Below are positions 14,866 to 23,333 of a stretch of DNA of 34,614 bases, piece by piece. The stretch lies in assembly GCA_030524705.1 (NCBI GenBank), contig JAUNGD010000037.1, positions 1-34,614 of the forward strand, in the 5' to 3' direction. The notes beneath the pieces were generated by a model. The model was not told the DNA's origin and ran no database searches. It saw only the letters and a list, made by a program, of their open reading frames with translations. The stretch is from Lachnospiraceae bacterium (GTDB taxonomy: Bacteria > Bacillota > Clostridia > Lachnospirales > Lachnospiraceae). The first letter of the stretch is position 1, and each line of letters starts with the position of its first letter. The position numbers and the translations under genes are program-made.

Positions 14866-15519
14866 ATGCAGGATATTAACGTCTCCAAACTACAAAAAGC
14901 TCTGTTCCTTGTTTGTGACAAGATCATCGCCGCTGAACCAATGCTTACAGAACTTGATACGATCATCGGCGACGGTGACCACGGTTTTGGAATGCGTATC
15001 GGCTTCAGTGCAATGAAAAAAGAATTATCCAGATATGATTATATGCAGGAAAATAAAATTCCGTATGATCTGTTTAAAGACGCCGGCATGGCCCTGATCC
15101 GGGTCATGGGAGGCACCTCCGGGGTCATCTTCGGCACACTGTTTATCGGCGGACTTCCTGCACTGGAGAACCGACAAACGCTGACGCTCACAGACCTTTC
15201 CGAATATATCTCCATCAGTACTTCTAAAATCCGGCAGCGCGGCAGGGTCGAACAGGGCGACAAAACCATGTACGATGCTCTGTTTCCTGCCTCCGAAGCT
15301 TTAACAGCTTCCGCCCAAAATGGCCTTTCGGTCGAAAAAGCCTTTGAAGCGGCGTATTTTGCAGCAAAGGAGGGAGCTGAAAAAACAAAAGCTATGATAT
15401 CCCGCAAAGGACGCTCCAAAAACTTCAGAGATAAGACCTTAGGGCACATAGATTCCGGTGCTGTTTCTACCACTCTGATTTTTGAAGCACTTTTTGAGTC
15501 TTTTTCCGAACAAAAATAA
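14866..15519 (+). CDS. dhaL: DhaL-like nucleotide-binding subunit (DAK2 domain)
   Basis: A 217-residue DAK2-domain protein. LDTIIGDGDHGFGM carries the three metal-binding aspartates (D31, D36, D38) that hold the Mg-nucleotide. GGTSGVIFGTLF, GDKTMYDALFPA and RKGRSKNFRDKTLGHIDSG match the remaining conserved nucleotide-pocket motifs, so this subunit appears catalytically intact. ATG 14866 has GGGAGGAA at good spacing, 16 bp after the dhaK-like stop. Classical DhaL is rephosphorylated by the PTS protein DhaM; none is in the window, so ATP use or a DhaM elsewhere is needed. Directly after the stop, the same frame continues into a Big_2-like relic. Confidence 0.9.
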   Translation: MQDINVSKLQKALFLVCDKIIAAEPMLTELDTIIGDGDHGFGMRIGFSAMKKELSRYDYMQENKIPYDLFKDAGMALIRVMGGTSGVIFGTLFIGGLPALENRQTLTLTDLSEYISISTSKIRQRGRVEQGDKTMYDALFPASEALTASAQNGLSVEKAFEAAYFAAKEGAEKTKAMISRKGRSKNFRDKTLGHIDSGAVSTTLIFEALFESFSEQK

Positions 15520-15798
15520 CGTTTATTTTGCGAAACTTCCTATTACTATTCTGTTACTCTGCCAAAAGGTCAGACAATCACCCTGAAAATCACAGGTACA
15601 AAAAAGAAGGGTACCGCAGCCATCACAGCAAAAATAGGAAAAAAATATACCTGCATGGTTACGGTCAGAAATCCCTTGACAGCGAAACAGGCAGGCCCTG
15701 GAATGAAATCAAAATACATTATAAATTCCATCACCGGAAAGGTACGTTCCTATGCTCCTTACTTTGGAGTCAATATTAGTAAACATATTTACCGCTGA
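15520..15798 (+). pseudogene. Relic of a bacterial Ig-like (Big_2) surface-protein domain
   Basis: Frame three codons after the dhaL TAA stays open for 92 codons with no plausible start. Residues read SVTLPKGQTITLKITGTKKK, then directly GTAAITAKIGKKYTCMVTV, then NP. Intact Big_2 domains of clostridial surface proteins have this start and end, but with about 25-30 residues between the halves; here the middle is deleted. The downstream 40 residues are not recognisable. This looks like the decayed end of a cell-wall or adhesin protein left beside dhaL. Confidence 0.6.
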
Positions 15799-15819
15799 AT
15801 TTATAGAAAAATAGAGTTT

Positions 15820-15850
15820 CTAAAAATAAGCAGACAAAATCTATTTTTAG
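15820..15850. repeat. 9-bp AT-rich inverted repeat
   Basis: CTAAAAATA (15820-15828) and TATTTTTAG (15842-15850) are perfect inverted arms with a 13-nt loop in the gap between the convergent dhaL and araD units. It may be a weak transcription stop; AT content makes the stem unstable. Confidence 0.25.
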
Positions 15851-15899
15851 TCCTTTAATCTCTGAAACCTTTTTGAACAAATATAATCCAAATTTTACA

Positions 15900-15941
15900 G
15901 CGCCCATGTACAAAGATATTATTCTCTCTGTGCATGGACGC
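15900..15941. terminator. Probable bidirectional terminator hairpin between dhaKL and the sugar operon
   Basis: GCGCCCATGTACA (15900-15912) and TGTGCATGGACGC (15929-15941) form a 13-bp stem with one mismatch and one wobble around a 16-nt loop. It lies about 80 bp past the last gene of the minus-strand sugar operon and in the convergent gap from dhaL. The following U-tracts are poor on both strands, so efficiency is uncertain. The rest of 15850-16020 shows nothing recognisable. Confidence 0.45.
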
Positions 15942-16020
15942 CTTATATTTACAAGCTTTATTTTCTTTTATCTATTTTTGACAACAATATCTTCGCAGAA
16001 TACTTCTCCCCTTACTAAAA

Positions 16021-16728
16021 TTATTTACTGTTTTTTATCTGCCCGTAATAAGCATTCGGACCAAATTTTCTATTATAATGCTTATCCATCATTTCCTGTG
16101 GTACTGGCCTCACATCGCTGTTAATCATCTCACAATTAAATGCCATCTGAGCAACCTTCTCAAGTACAACAGCATTATGTACTGCAGCTTCTGGATCCTT
16201 CCCCCAGGTAAAGGGCCCGTGATTTTTACAGAGAACCGCTGGTGTTGCAGCATAATCCTGTTTTCTCCGCTCAAACTCCTCGGCAATCAGAATACCAGTA
16301 TTTTTTTCATATGCTTCATCAATTTCTTTTTGTGTCAGATTTCTAACACAGGGAATCTCCCCATATATATAATCAGCATGTGTTGTTCCATAGCAAGGTA
16401 TATTTCTTCCTGATTGCGCCCAGCTTGTAGCCCATGTCGAATGGGTATGTACGATTCCTCCTATTTTCGGAAAACGATTGTAGAGGATAGCATGGGTTGC
16501 CGTATCTGATGAAGGATTATAATCTCCTTCCACTGTATTTCCATTTAAATCCACTACTACCATATTGTCGGAAGACAATTCATTATATGGAACCCCACTG
16601 GGTTTGATAACAAACAAGCCCTTTTCCCGGTCAATCCCACTTACATTCCCCCACGTAAATGTAACCAGATTATACTCTGGCAGCAGCATATTTGCCTCAT
16701 AAACCTCTTTTTTCAATTTTTCCAACAT
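16021..16728 (-). CDS. araD: L-ribulose-5-phosphate 4-epimerase (AraD/UlaF/SgbE family)
   Basis: A 235-residue class II aldolase/adducin-fold enzyme of standard length. Zinc ligands H94 and H96 ([14 protein letters not shown]) and H170 (NHGPFTWG) are present. TWGNVSG, KPSGV and SSDTATH form the phosphate and sugar pocket, D119 is in TTHADY, and the C-terminal NAYYGQ tyrosine is conserved. It interconverts L-ribulose-5-P and D-xylulose-5-P, giving the operon an exit into the pentose phosphate pathway. Sequence alone does not separate AraD from UlaF or SgbE. It is the last gene of the minus-strand operon, with AAAGGAAC upstream of the ATG. Confidence 0.92.
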   Translation of the reverse strand: MLEKLKKEVYEANMLLPEYNLVTFTWGNVSGIDREKGLFVIKPSGVPYNELSSDNMVVVDLNGNTVEGDYNPSSDTATHAILYNRFPKIGGIVHTHSTWATSWAQSGRNIPCYGTTHADYIYGEIPCVRNLTQKEIDEAYEKNTGILIAEEFERRKQDYAATPAVLCKNHGPFTWGKDPEAAVHNAVVLEKVAQMAFNCEMINSDVRPVPQEMMDKHYNRKFGPNAYYGQIKNSK

Positions 16729-16806
16729 ATTTTTCTGTTCCTTTCTTTTATTTTTTAAGCCCGCTCCTCATCTATAAAGCAGTAGGCTCTTTCCCTTTAA
16801 AATCAG

Positions 16807-17367
16807 CTATTCCAGATTTGCATGCCTGGAAAATTCACCCTCAAGCACTATATTCCGCTTCTCTGCCAGCGGAATAACAATCGTATCTCCCAATACCAGC
16901 AGACACTGCTCAAACAAGCTCCCGGATGGTAAAATCGTACGTTTCATATTCTCATAATGAACCTTTGGAGTAAATGCAGGTATTTCAACTAATACATCTG
17001 CCATCTTCCCCAGAGAAGACTCCTTCTTTATCGTAAACACGGCGATATTGCCTCCCAGCTTTTTTGCCTTATTTACGACATTGATTAATCCGCTGGTTTC
17101 GCCGGAACCGGAGCCGACAATCAGCAGATCGCCCTTTTCAAAGGCCGGAGTCGTCGTGTCTCCTACAACATAGCTTTCAAATCCCAAATGCATCAACCGC
17201 ATCGCAATTCCCCGCATCATGAGAAGAGAACGCCCCGCCCCGCTGACATATACCTTTTTTGCTTTCAAAATTTCACCAACTAACAAATCCACCTGGTTTT
17301 CATCTATCTTTTGAAGTGTTTCTGCAATTTCTCTTGCAGCCGCCGCCGCTACATTTTTTATCTCCAT
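16807..17367 (-). CDS. hxlB: 6-phospho-3-hexuloisomerase (PHI)
   Basis: A 186-residue SIS-domain protein. The family run is clear: VYVSGAGRSLLMMRGIAMRL, then MHLGF, VVGDTTTPAFEKGDLLIVGS and GSGETSGL, the GSLFEQ glutamate segment, and the diagnostic C-terminal RHANLE. PHI interconverts D-arabino-3-hexulose-6-P and fructose-6-P, the second step of the ribulose monophosphate cycle. The first enzyme, HxlA, is encoded 5 kb upstream in the same operon. ATG 17367 is chosen for its AGGAGGAAAT site. Its place between an FGGY kinase and araD is unusual; in RuMP operons hxlA and hxlB are normally adjacent. Confidence 0.9.
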   Translation of the reverse strand: MEIKNVAAAAAREIAETLQKIDENQVDLLVGEILKAKKVYVSGAGRSLLMMRGIAMRLMHLGFESYVVGDTTTPAFEKGDLLIVGSGSGETSGLINVVNKAKKLGGNIAVFTIKKESSLGKMADVLVEIPAFTPKVHYENMKRTILPSGSLFEQCLLVLGDTIVIPLAEKRNIVLEGEFSRHANLE

Positions 17368-17399
17368 ATTTCCTCCTGCTGTACACACAGCTTTGTCCG

Positions 17400-18992
17400 T
17401 CAAGACAGACTATCTACTGCTTCTCTTTCTATTTGAATTCCGCTTCTGTATTTTTCGATATATCTTTCAAATCCTGCCATCTCTTTTTCATCTGGATTCA
17501 TAACAATCTTACTGCTGCCTGAAAATACCTTTTCCAAGTAAGCCTGAAGCTCTCCTTTCTGTTCTTCCAGCATATAAGCTGCAAGCAGAGCCATTCCCCA
17601 GGCGCCTCCCTCTCCGGCATGCTCCATCACTGATACAGGAGCGCCAAGAGCTGCCGCCAAAAAACGCTGCGCCACGCCTGTCGTCTTAAATAATCCGCCG
17701 TGCCCTGTCAACGTATCTATTCTTACATTTTCCTGTTTGAGAAGATCCACCCCAACCTTCAGCATCGACATAGAGGAAAAAAGATGTGCCCGCATAAAAT
17801 TGGCCAGCGTAAATTTACTATCCGGTGTTCTGACGAACAAAGGCCTTCCTTCTGGTACATGAATAATCGTTTCACCCGAATAAAATCCGTAAGCCAATAA
17901 ACCTCCGCAATCCTCATCGCCCTCCAGCGCCTGACGATACAAAATTTCAAAAAGTCTGTCCTTATCGCATGAAATACCCAATCCTTCTGCAAATTCTCCA
18001 AACAGCGAAACCCAGGCATTGAGATCAGAGGTTCCGTTATTTACATGAATATTGGCCGCCAAATGTCCCTCTGGGGTCGTTACCAGGTCAATTTCCGGAT
18101 ATACCTTACTCAGCTCCTCTTCTAAAATGATGATTGCAAAAACAGACGTCCCCGCTGAAACGTTACCTGTCCGTCTTGCAACGCTGTTAGTAGCAACCAT
18201 GCCAGTTTCCGCATCCCCTTCAGGCGGGCAGACGGGAACGCCTGCTTCCAGTTTTCCTGTTGGATCTAAAAGCTCTGCTCCTTCCTTTGTCAAAGCTCCT
18301 GCAGCTTCTCCCGCCAGCATGATTTCAGGAAGAATATCCTTCAGTCTCCAATTATAATTTTTTTCTGCAATAAGCTGTTCAAATGCGCGAATCATTCCTT
18401 CATCATAATTCTTTGTTTTAATATCAATTGGAAACATACCGGAAGCATCCCCGATTCCCAGTACCTTTTTTCCTGTCAGTTTCCAATGTACATAGCCAGC
18501 CAGAGTCGTCATAAAAGCAATATCTTTTACGTGCTCCTCATCATTTAGAATTGCCTGATACAGATGTGCAATGCTCCACCTCTGCGGAATATTATATTCA
18601 AATAATTTTGTCAGCTCCTCGGAGGCTCTTTTGGTGATGCTGTTGCGCCACGTCCGAAACGGCACCAGTAATTCATTCCATTGGTCAAATACCAGATATC
18701 CATGCATCATTGCACTGAATCCTATCGTCCCGATTTTTGTCAGAACAATATCATATTTCTGCTTCACCTGTTCCGCCATATCACGATAGCTGCTCTGCAG
18801 TCCTGTCCATACTTCATCCAATGAATAGGTCCATATCCCCTGTTCCAGGCGATTTTCCCACTCATAGTTTCCAGAAGCAATCACTGTATATGCTTCATCA
18901 ATCAGAACAGCTTTTATGCGGGTAGAGCCAAATTCGATTCCCAACGAGGTTTTTCCGTTTTTTATTGCCTCTCTTGCATAATCTATCTCCAT
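17400..18992 (-). CDS. FGGY carbohydrate kinase of the long Clostridia/Bacteroides type (possible L-ribulokinase)
   Basis: A 530-residue sugar kinase. The N-terminal ATPase fold begins [32 protein letters not shown] replaces the GQMHG motif of xylulokinases, followed by [42 protein letters not shown] and the C-terminal [15 protein letters not shown] with [14 protein letters not shown]. Related proteins occur beside araD in arabinose loci of gut bacteria, so L-ribulose phosphorylation is plausible given araD nearby; no araA is in the window. The ribosome binding site GGGAGGAAACAG is good. It is the largest and most divergent of four FGGY kinases in this operon. Confidence 0.85.
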   Translation of the reverse strand: MEIDYAREAIKNGKTSLGIEFGSTRIKAVLIDEAYTVIASGNYEWENRLEQGIWTYSLDEVWTGLQSSYRDMAEQVKQKYDIVLTKIGTIGFSAMMHGYLVFDQWNELLVPFRTWRNSITKRASEELTKLFEYNIPQRWSIAHLYQAILNDEEHVKDIAFMTTLAGYVHWKLTGKKVLGIGDASGMFPIDIKTKNYDEGMIRAFEQLIAEKNYNWRLKDILPEIMLAGEAAGALTKEGAELLDPTGKLEAGVPVCPPEGDAETGMVATNSVARRTGNVSAGTSVFAIIILEEELSKVYPEIDLVTTPEGHLAANIHVNNGTSDLNAWVSLFGEFAEGLGISCDKDRLFEILYRQALEGDEDCGGLLAYGFYSGETIIHVPEGRPLFVRTPDSKFTLANFMRAHLFSSMSMLKVGVDLLKQENVRIDTLTGHGGLFKTTGVAQRFLAAALGAPVSVMEHAGEGGAWGMALLAAYMLEEQKGELQAYLEKVFSGSSKIVMNPDEKEMAGFERYIEKYRSGIQIEREAVDSLS

Positions 18993-19010
18993 CTGTTTCC
19001 TCCCTCTCTG

Positions 19011-19919
19011 TCATTTATTAAAATTACCGCTGGTATTACGGGTAATACATTCCACCAGATTATTCATACATGAGGTCATGGTTACCTCCCTGTTCCAGGC
19101 TACGTATGTGTCTCTGGAGCTGAGCGGCGGATCCATAGGGATTTCCGTAAGCTGAGAATATCTGTAATCCATCTGTGCAATTTCTTTTGTAACGATTGCC
19201 AGGCCAAATCCCTCAAGCGCCAGATTCAGCATGATCGCTGTACTTCCCACCTCCATATATGCTTTGAACTGTACCCCCATTTTCTCCAGCTTTTCATCAA
19301 ACAGCTTTCGCGTATGCGTATTGGAACAATGCATGATAATGGGAAATTCAGCTAATGCGCTCCACTTCAGAGGAGCGACCTTGGCCAGTGCGGCGTATTT
19401 TTCTCCACTTACGACAACCTCATGCATCTCTGTAATTTTTACAAATTCCAGCCTGTCATCATCCACACATTTATTCAATAATCCAATATTAATATCCTTT
19501 TTCAGCAGACCCTTTATTGTCTGTTCGGAATTCGAATAAATAAGCTCTCTTATCAGCACGTTCGGATACATATTGCAGTATTCCCGGATAACAGGTATCA
19601 TAAAATATATAAAAAGATCATCTCCTCCGCCTATAGAAATTTCTCCATAGTCCGAATAACTGATGCGTGAAATCTGATTCACCGTTTTTTCCATAATGTC
19701 CATGCTCTGTTTCACACCATCAAACAGGATTTTTCCTGCCTGCGTCAGCTCGATTCCTTTTTGGTTGCGATACAGCAGCTGGCATCCGATCTTTTCCTCC
19801 AGCTTCGCCATCGCTTTGCTGAGCGCAGGCTGAGAAATATGAATTTCCTCAGCAGCTTTTGTAATATTTTTTGCCAAAGCAATACGGTAAAAATAATACT
19901 CATTAATTTCAAAAAACAT
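19011..19919 (-). CDS. LysR-family transcriptional regulator
   Basis: A 302-residue LTTR. The winged helix-turn-helix spans residues 1-60, with NITKAAEEIHISQPALSKAM in the recognition region. It is followed by a periplasmic-binding-type effector domain (about 90-295) starting at GEISIGGGDD. An AGGAGGAGAAAT site precedes the ATG. Unlike most LysR regulators it is not divergent from its targets but lies inside the sugar operon, 37 bp after xylB and 18 bp before the next kinase, so it is probably co-transcribed and autoregulated. It is the only transcription factor in the operon and the natural candidate to respond to the transported sugar or a phosphorylated intermediate. Confidence 0.93.
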   Translation of the reverse strand: MFFEINEYYFYRIALAKNITKAAEEIHISQPALSKAMAKLEEKIGCQLLYRNQKGIELTQAGKILFDGVKQSMDIMEKTVNQISRISYSDYGEISIGGGDDLFIYFMIPVIREYCNMYPNVLIRELIYSNSEQTIKGLLKKDINIGLLNKCVDDDRLEFVKITEMHEVVVSGEKYAALAKVAPLKWSALAEFPIIMHCSNTHTRKLFDEKLEKMGVQFKAYMEVGSTAIMLNLALEGFGLAIVTKEIAQMDYRYSQLTEIPMDPPLSSRDTYVAWNREVTMTSCMNNLVECITRNTSGNFNK

Positions 19920-19956
19920 ATTTCTCCTCCTGTATCAGTCCCCTTCTGTCCGTCAT

Positions 19957-21480
19957 TCACGTCTTCGCAAGAGCGGAAAAATCTGTTTTTAAATGTTCAT
20001 AAATCCTGTCATAAATCTGATGATATTGCCTGTATTTTGCGGCTTCCGTTTCATTCCATTGAATCGTTTTATCCTCTTTGATGAACCGGTCACATGCAGA
20101 AGGAATATCCGAAAAGGCTCCTGCTCCTACACCTGCGAGAATCGCGGCTCCGTATGCAGGCCCTTCTTCCTGCTGCATTGTGTGTATGTCACATCGGTAT
20201 AAATCTGCCAGAATTTTCTGCCATACGGGGCTTCTGCTTCCGCCGCCGCAGACCCTCATATCCGTTATGCTCACACCTAATTCCTTCAATATATTGTTGC
20301 AGTCGGCCAGACAGTATGCCACGCCCTCCATGATCGCCCGCAGTAAATGCCCCTGGCTATGTATGTTGCTCAGGCCGACAAATGCTCCTCTATAATCAGG
20401 CTCCATATGCGGTGTACGTTCCCCCAGTAAAAATGGCAAAAAAATCAGTTTATCACTGCCAATGGGAATTTCCTTTGTCATCTGATTTATTACCTCATGG
20501 ATATTGCGGCCCTCCTTCAATGCCTGAAGAATAAAATCCTGACAGAACTTTTCCTTAAACCACTCAAGAGACAGTCCGGCAGACTGAGGCCCGCCCATGG
20601 TATGATAGCATCCCGGCACGGCGCAGCAGCATAAATGCAGACCGCCCTCCGGTACTGCAGCGTAATGATCCAAATGGGAATATACGACCGCAGAGGTCCC
20701 TATCGTTGTAAACGCCTGTCCCTCTCTTACAACACCTGTTCCTATCGCAGCGGCCGCATTGTCGCTTGCTCCTGCTACCACAACTGTATTTTCTGACAGC
20801 CCAAGCTCCTCTGCAATCTCCGGCAAAAGAGTTCCCGTAACCTCCTGAGATTCATATACGTTTCCCAGCAATTCTCTGGGAATATTCAACAGCTCCAGCA
20901 CCGTATCTGACCAGCATCTGTTTTTTACATCCAAAAGCTGCATTCCTGTTGCGTCAGATACATCTGTCGCAAAAGCCCCTGTCAGGACATAACGAATATA
21001 GTCTTTCGGAAGAAGTATCTTTTTGCACTTTGCATAAACCTCCGGCCGGTTTTCTCTCACCCACATGATTTTAGCTGCTGTCCAGCCCGCCAGAGGCGGA
21101 TTAGATGTAATATCCAGCCACTTCTCCAAAGACATCATTTCTTTCATTTTTTGAGCCTGTCTGCCGCTTCTCTGATCACACCATATGATGGATCTTCCCA
21201 TAGGCTGGCAGGATTCATCCAGCATTACAAGGCCATGCATCTGTCCGGTCAAGCCAATCCCCGCAACATCCTCCTTGTTCACCTTTGATGCTTCAACAAT
21301 TTTCTTCACAGCGGACAACACCGCTTTTTTCCAATCAAGAGGATCCTGCTCAGCCCATCCGTTTGCCGGTTCATACATGGGATAACCTGCTGATGCCTGG
21401 GCTTTTATATTTCCTGTCTCATCAATTAAAACGGCCTTTGTCGCACTCGTTCCTATGTCAACACCTATTAAATATGTCAT
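19957..21480 (-). CDS. xylB: Xylulokinase (FGGY family)
   Basis: A 507-residue kinase of typical XylB length. YLIGVDIGTSATKAVLID is the N-terminal phosphate loop, TGQMHGLVMLD and IIWCDQRSGRQ are XylB hallmarks, ASDNAAAAIGTG includes the catalytic aspartate, and CGGGSRSPVWQKILADL is the C-terminal nucleotide site. It should phosphorylate D-xylulose at O5 to xylulose-5-P, though XylB-like kinases also accept other ketoses. ATG 21480 has AAAGGAG; an ATG 21 bp upstream lies inside rpe and lacks a site. It follows rpe by 4 bp and so is likely coupled. Confidence 0.9.
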   Translation of the reverse strand: MTYLIGVDIGTSATKAVLIDETGNIKAQASAGYPMYEPANGWAEQDPLDWKKAVLSAVKKIVEASKVNKEDVAGIGLTGQMHGLVMLDESCQPMGRSIIWCDQRSGRQAQKMKEMMSLEKWLDITSNPPLAGWTAAKIMWVRENRPEVYAKCKKILLPKDYIRYVLTGAFATDVSDATGMQLLDVKNRCWSDTVLELLNIPRELLGNVYESQEVTGTLLPEIAEELGLSENTVVVAGASDNAAAAIGTGVVREGQAFTTIGTSAVVYSHLDHYAAVPEGGLHLCCCAVPGCYHTMGGPQSAGLSLEWFKEKFCQDFILQALKEGRNIHEVINQMTKEIPIGSDKLIFLPFLLGERTPHMEPDYRGAFVGLSNIHSQGHLLRAIMEGVAYCLADCNNILKELGVSITDMRVCGGGSRSPVWQKILADLYRCDIHTMQQEEGPAYGAAILAGVGAGAFSDIPSACDRFIKEDKTIQWNETEAAKYRQYHQIYDRIYEHLKTDFSALAKT

Positions 21481-21484
21481 TGCT

Positions 21485-22153
21485 TCACTCCTTTCCTGCA
21501 TATTCTGCCTGACGGCGCAGTTCCCGGATATTTACCTTCATATCGCCTTCAAAAACTGCTTTCCCGGATACGATAATATTTGCTCCGGCCGAAACTACGG
21601 ATCTGATATTCCAAGCCGAAATTCCTCCGTCCACCTCTATTGGTTTTTCCTGCCCATATATTTTCATCTTCCTTTTAAGCTCAGCAATTCTTTCAACAGA
21701 TTCAGGTATAAAGCTCTGTCCCTCCAGTCCCGGTTCCACCGTCATCAGTTGAATCACATCTGCAAGATGAAGAAGCTGCCCGTCCAGAACTTCCAGGCTT
21801 GTACCTGGTTTTATCGCAATTCCAGCCTTCATTCCCAGAGATTTTATTTTAGTCAGAGTTGTTTTTACATCCTTGCACGCTTCATAATGAACTGTCAGCA
21901 CATCTGCCCCCGCAAGCTTCATTTTTTCTGTAAAACGTATTGGTTCATCCACCATCATATGTACATCAAAGACAAGATCGGATGATGAACGAATACTTTG
22001 AATCATTTTCATTCCGAAGGATAAATTAGGAACAAAGCTTCCATCCATCACATCGAGATGTATATAGTCAGCTCCGCTTTCCTTCAATTTCTTTAACTGT
22101 TCTCCCAGGCAATTATAATCAGCCTCCAAAAGAGAAGGTGCAATCTTATACAT
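21485..22153 (-). CDS. rpe: Ribulose-phosphate 3-epimerase
   Basis: A 222-residue TIM barrel. KIAPSLLEAD, HLDVMDGSFVPNLSFG, DVHMMV, LTVHYEA and IEVDGGIS carry the conserved Ser, His, Asp, His and Asp residues of Rpe. The phosphate loop reads MTVEPGLEGQSF where MxVxPGFxGQ is common, a small departure. It interconverts ribulose-5-P and xylulose-5-P; AlsE-type allulose-6-P epimerases belong to the same fold and cannot be fully excluded. ATG 22153 gives standard length and lies after GGGGG with 11 nt spacing; a GTG at 22165 overlapping the hxlA stop is the alternative. It sits directly downstream of hxlA, whose substrate ribulose-5-P it supplies or uses. Confidence 0.9.
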   Translation of the reverse strand: MYKIAPSLLEADYNCLGEQLKKLKESGADYIHLDVMDGSFVPNLSFGMKMIQSIRSSSDLVFDVHMMVDEPIRFTEKMKLAGADVLTVHYEACKDVKTTLTKIKSLGMKAGIAIKPGTSLEVLDGQLLHLADVIQLMTVEPGLEGQSFIPESVERIAELKRKMKIYGQEKPIEVDGGISAWNIRSVVSAGANIIVSGKAVFEGDMKVNIRELRRQAEYAGKE

Positions 22154-22161
22154 AGAGCCGT

Positions 22162-22791
22162 TCACCCCCTGATAGCTCTATACAGCTTTTTTGTTTCTGC
22201 AACAGGATCTGCAGCTTTGAAGATTCCGCCTCCTACAATAATTATGTCCGGTTTCTGCTCTGTATATAAATCTAATGACTGGTATGTGATCCCTCCTGCA
22301 ACTGCCACGGCAGCTTTTCTACAGTATTTTCTTATTTCCTTTAAATCCTCCAGGGGCGTACGTCCCATAGCCTGTTCATCCACCCCCGTATGAACTGCAA
22401 TCACATCCACGCCTATCTCCTCCAGCTCTTCTACCTTGGATTTCATCTCCTGTACGCAAATCATATCCGCTACTATTTTCTTTCCGTTTTCTTTTGCTGC
22501 CCTGACACTGTCTGCCAGTGTAGAGTACTCCGTAACGGCCAACACTGTAACGTAATCAGCGCCCTTTTTAAACAACTCGTCTGCCTCGTAATACCCCGCA
22601 TCCATAATCTTGGAATCACAGAGAATTTCCACATTCCTTGATATTTTCCGAATATCCTCTATGATACCCACGCCATACTGCAAAACGTAGGGCGTCCCCA
22701 GCTCAATAATATCCACATATTCCTGAACCTCCTGAAACAGCTCCAACAGCTTATCGGGCGGCAGCGTATCCATAGCTATCTGCAATTTCAT
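22162..22791 (-). CDS. hxlA: 3-hexulose-6-phosphate synthase (HPS)
   Basis: A 209-residue TIM-barrel enzyme of the orotidine decarboxylase superfamily. D8, E30 (VDIIELGTP), D59, K61 and D64 (CDSKIMDAG), and H134 (VHTGVDEQ) fit the active-site pattern. VADMICVQ, EQAMGRTPLEDL and QKPDIIIVGGGI are HPS-like and differ from 3-keto-L-gulonate-6-P decarboxylases such as UlaD. HPS condenses formaldehyde with ribulose-5-P, or runs in reverse to release them. It is flanked by the RpiB-like gene and rpe, with its partner hxlB downstream in the operon. The ribosome binding site AGGAGG overlaps the end of the preceding gene. Confidence 0.88.
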   Translation of the reverse strand: MKLQIAMDTLPPDKLLELFQEVQEYVDIIELGTPYVLQYGVGIIEDIRKISRNVEILCDSKIMDAGYYEADELFKKGADYVTVLAVTEYSTLADSVRAAKENGKKIVADMICVQEMKSKVEELEEIGVDVIAVHTGVDEQAMGRTPLEDLKEIRKYCRKAAVAVAGGITYQSLDLYTEQKPDIIIVGGGIFKAADPVAETKKLYRAIRG

Positions 22792-22797
22792 AATCTC

Positions 22798-23316
22798 TCA
22801 ATCCTCCTGTTCGTATCCCATACCCCACGCGATAAAATCCGGTTTTTCTAATTGTCTTGCTTCTATCTCCTGGAAAAATTTTTTATTTTTTACAGATGAT
22901 TCCCTCGTCCAGCTAAAAGGTTCATCATACCACGCATCCAATACCTTCTTTGCTGCTTCTGAGGCAAGTATTCTGGCGCCAAGACAAAGAATCTGAGCAT
23001 CCGCACTCTTTCTTGCACGCTCCGCAGAATAGCATTCACTCACATTTGCCGCACGGATACCCCAAAAACAATTCGCCATATGGCAAAATCCAATCCCTGT
23101 GCCGCAGATCAGAAGCGCCAGACGACATTCATCTTTCTGTATTGCTTCACATACTCTGGTTGTAGTGTCCGCGGGAGAATTGTAGGATTCTTCAAACGTC
23201 GGGTTGACATCCAATACTATCTCCGCATTCTTTTCTGTTATCAGATATTCCTTTAATATCTCCTTCAGCTCATATCCTACCGGATCACATCCCAATGCAA
23301 TTTTCACCTTTCCCAT
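22798..23316 (-). CDS. RpiB/LacAB-family sugar-phosphate isomerase with altered active site
   Basis: A 172-residue protein. CGTGIG (71-76) keeps the catalytic-base cysteine C71 of RpiB, and ANCFWGIRAA and ILCLGARI match the family. Two key positions differ: GCDPVG has proline (P12) where RpiB has the substrate-stacking histidine, and ARKSADAQ has S104-A105 in place of the His-Asn implicated in ring opening. The C-terminal tail is about 20 residues longer than in RpiB. An open-chain or shorter sugar phosphate, or another pentulose, may be the substrate (inference). The ribosome binding site AAAGGAGAATAAGGA is strong, and the gene is packed between an FGGY kinase and hxlA. Confidence 0.82.
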   Translation of the reverse strand: MGKVKIALGCDPVGYELKEILKEYLITEKNAEIVLDVNPTFEESYNSPADTTTRVCEAIQKDECRLALLICGTGIGFCHMANCFWGIRAANVSECYSAERARKSADAQILCLGARILASEAAKKVLDAWYDEPFSWTRESSVKNKKFFQEIEARQLEKPDFIAWGMGYEQED

Positions 23317-23333
23317 AATTCCTTATTCTCCTT

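Noticed and set aside
14343-14966. Minus-strand 207-codon frame opposite the dhaK-like and dhaL genes
   Set aside because: The plus strand encodes clear DAK1 and DAK2 motifs with good ribosome binding sites. The antisense frame has no recognisable motif.
19745-19960. Minus-strand 71-codon frame overlapping the start of the LysR gene
   Set aside because: Out-of-frame shadow of the LysR coding sequence; the LysR helix-turn-helix and ribosome binding site are unambiguous.
22162-22791. 3-keto-L-gulonate-6-phosphate decarboxylase (UlaD/SgbH) instead of HPS
   Set aside because: AraD-type and kinase neighbours would fit an ascorbate-like pathway, but VADMICVQ and VHTGVDEQ match HPS rather than the IELTG and HRSRD segments of UlaD, and hxlB is in the same operon.
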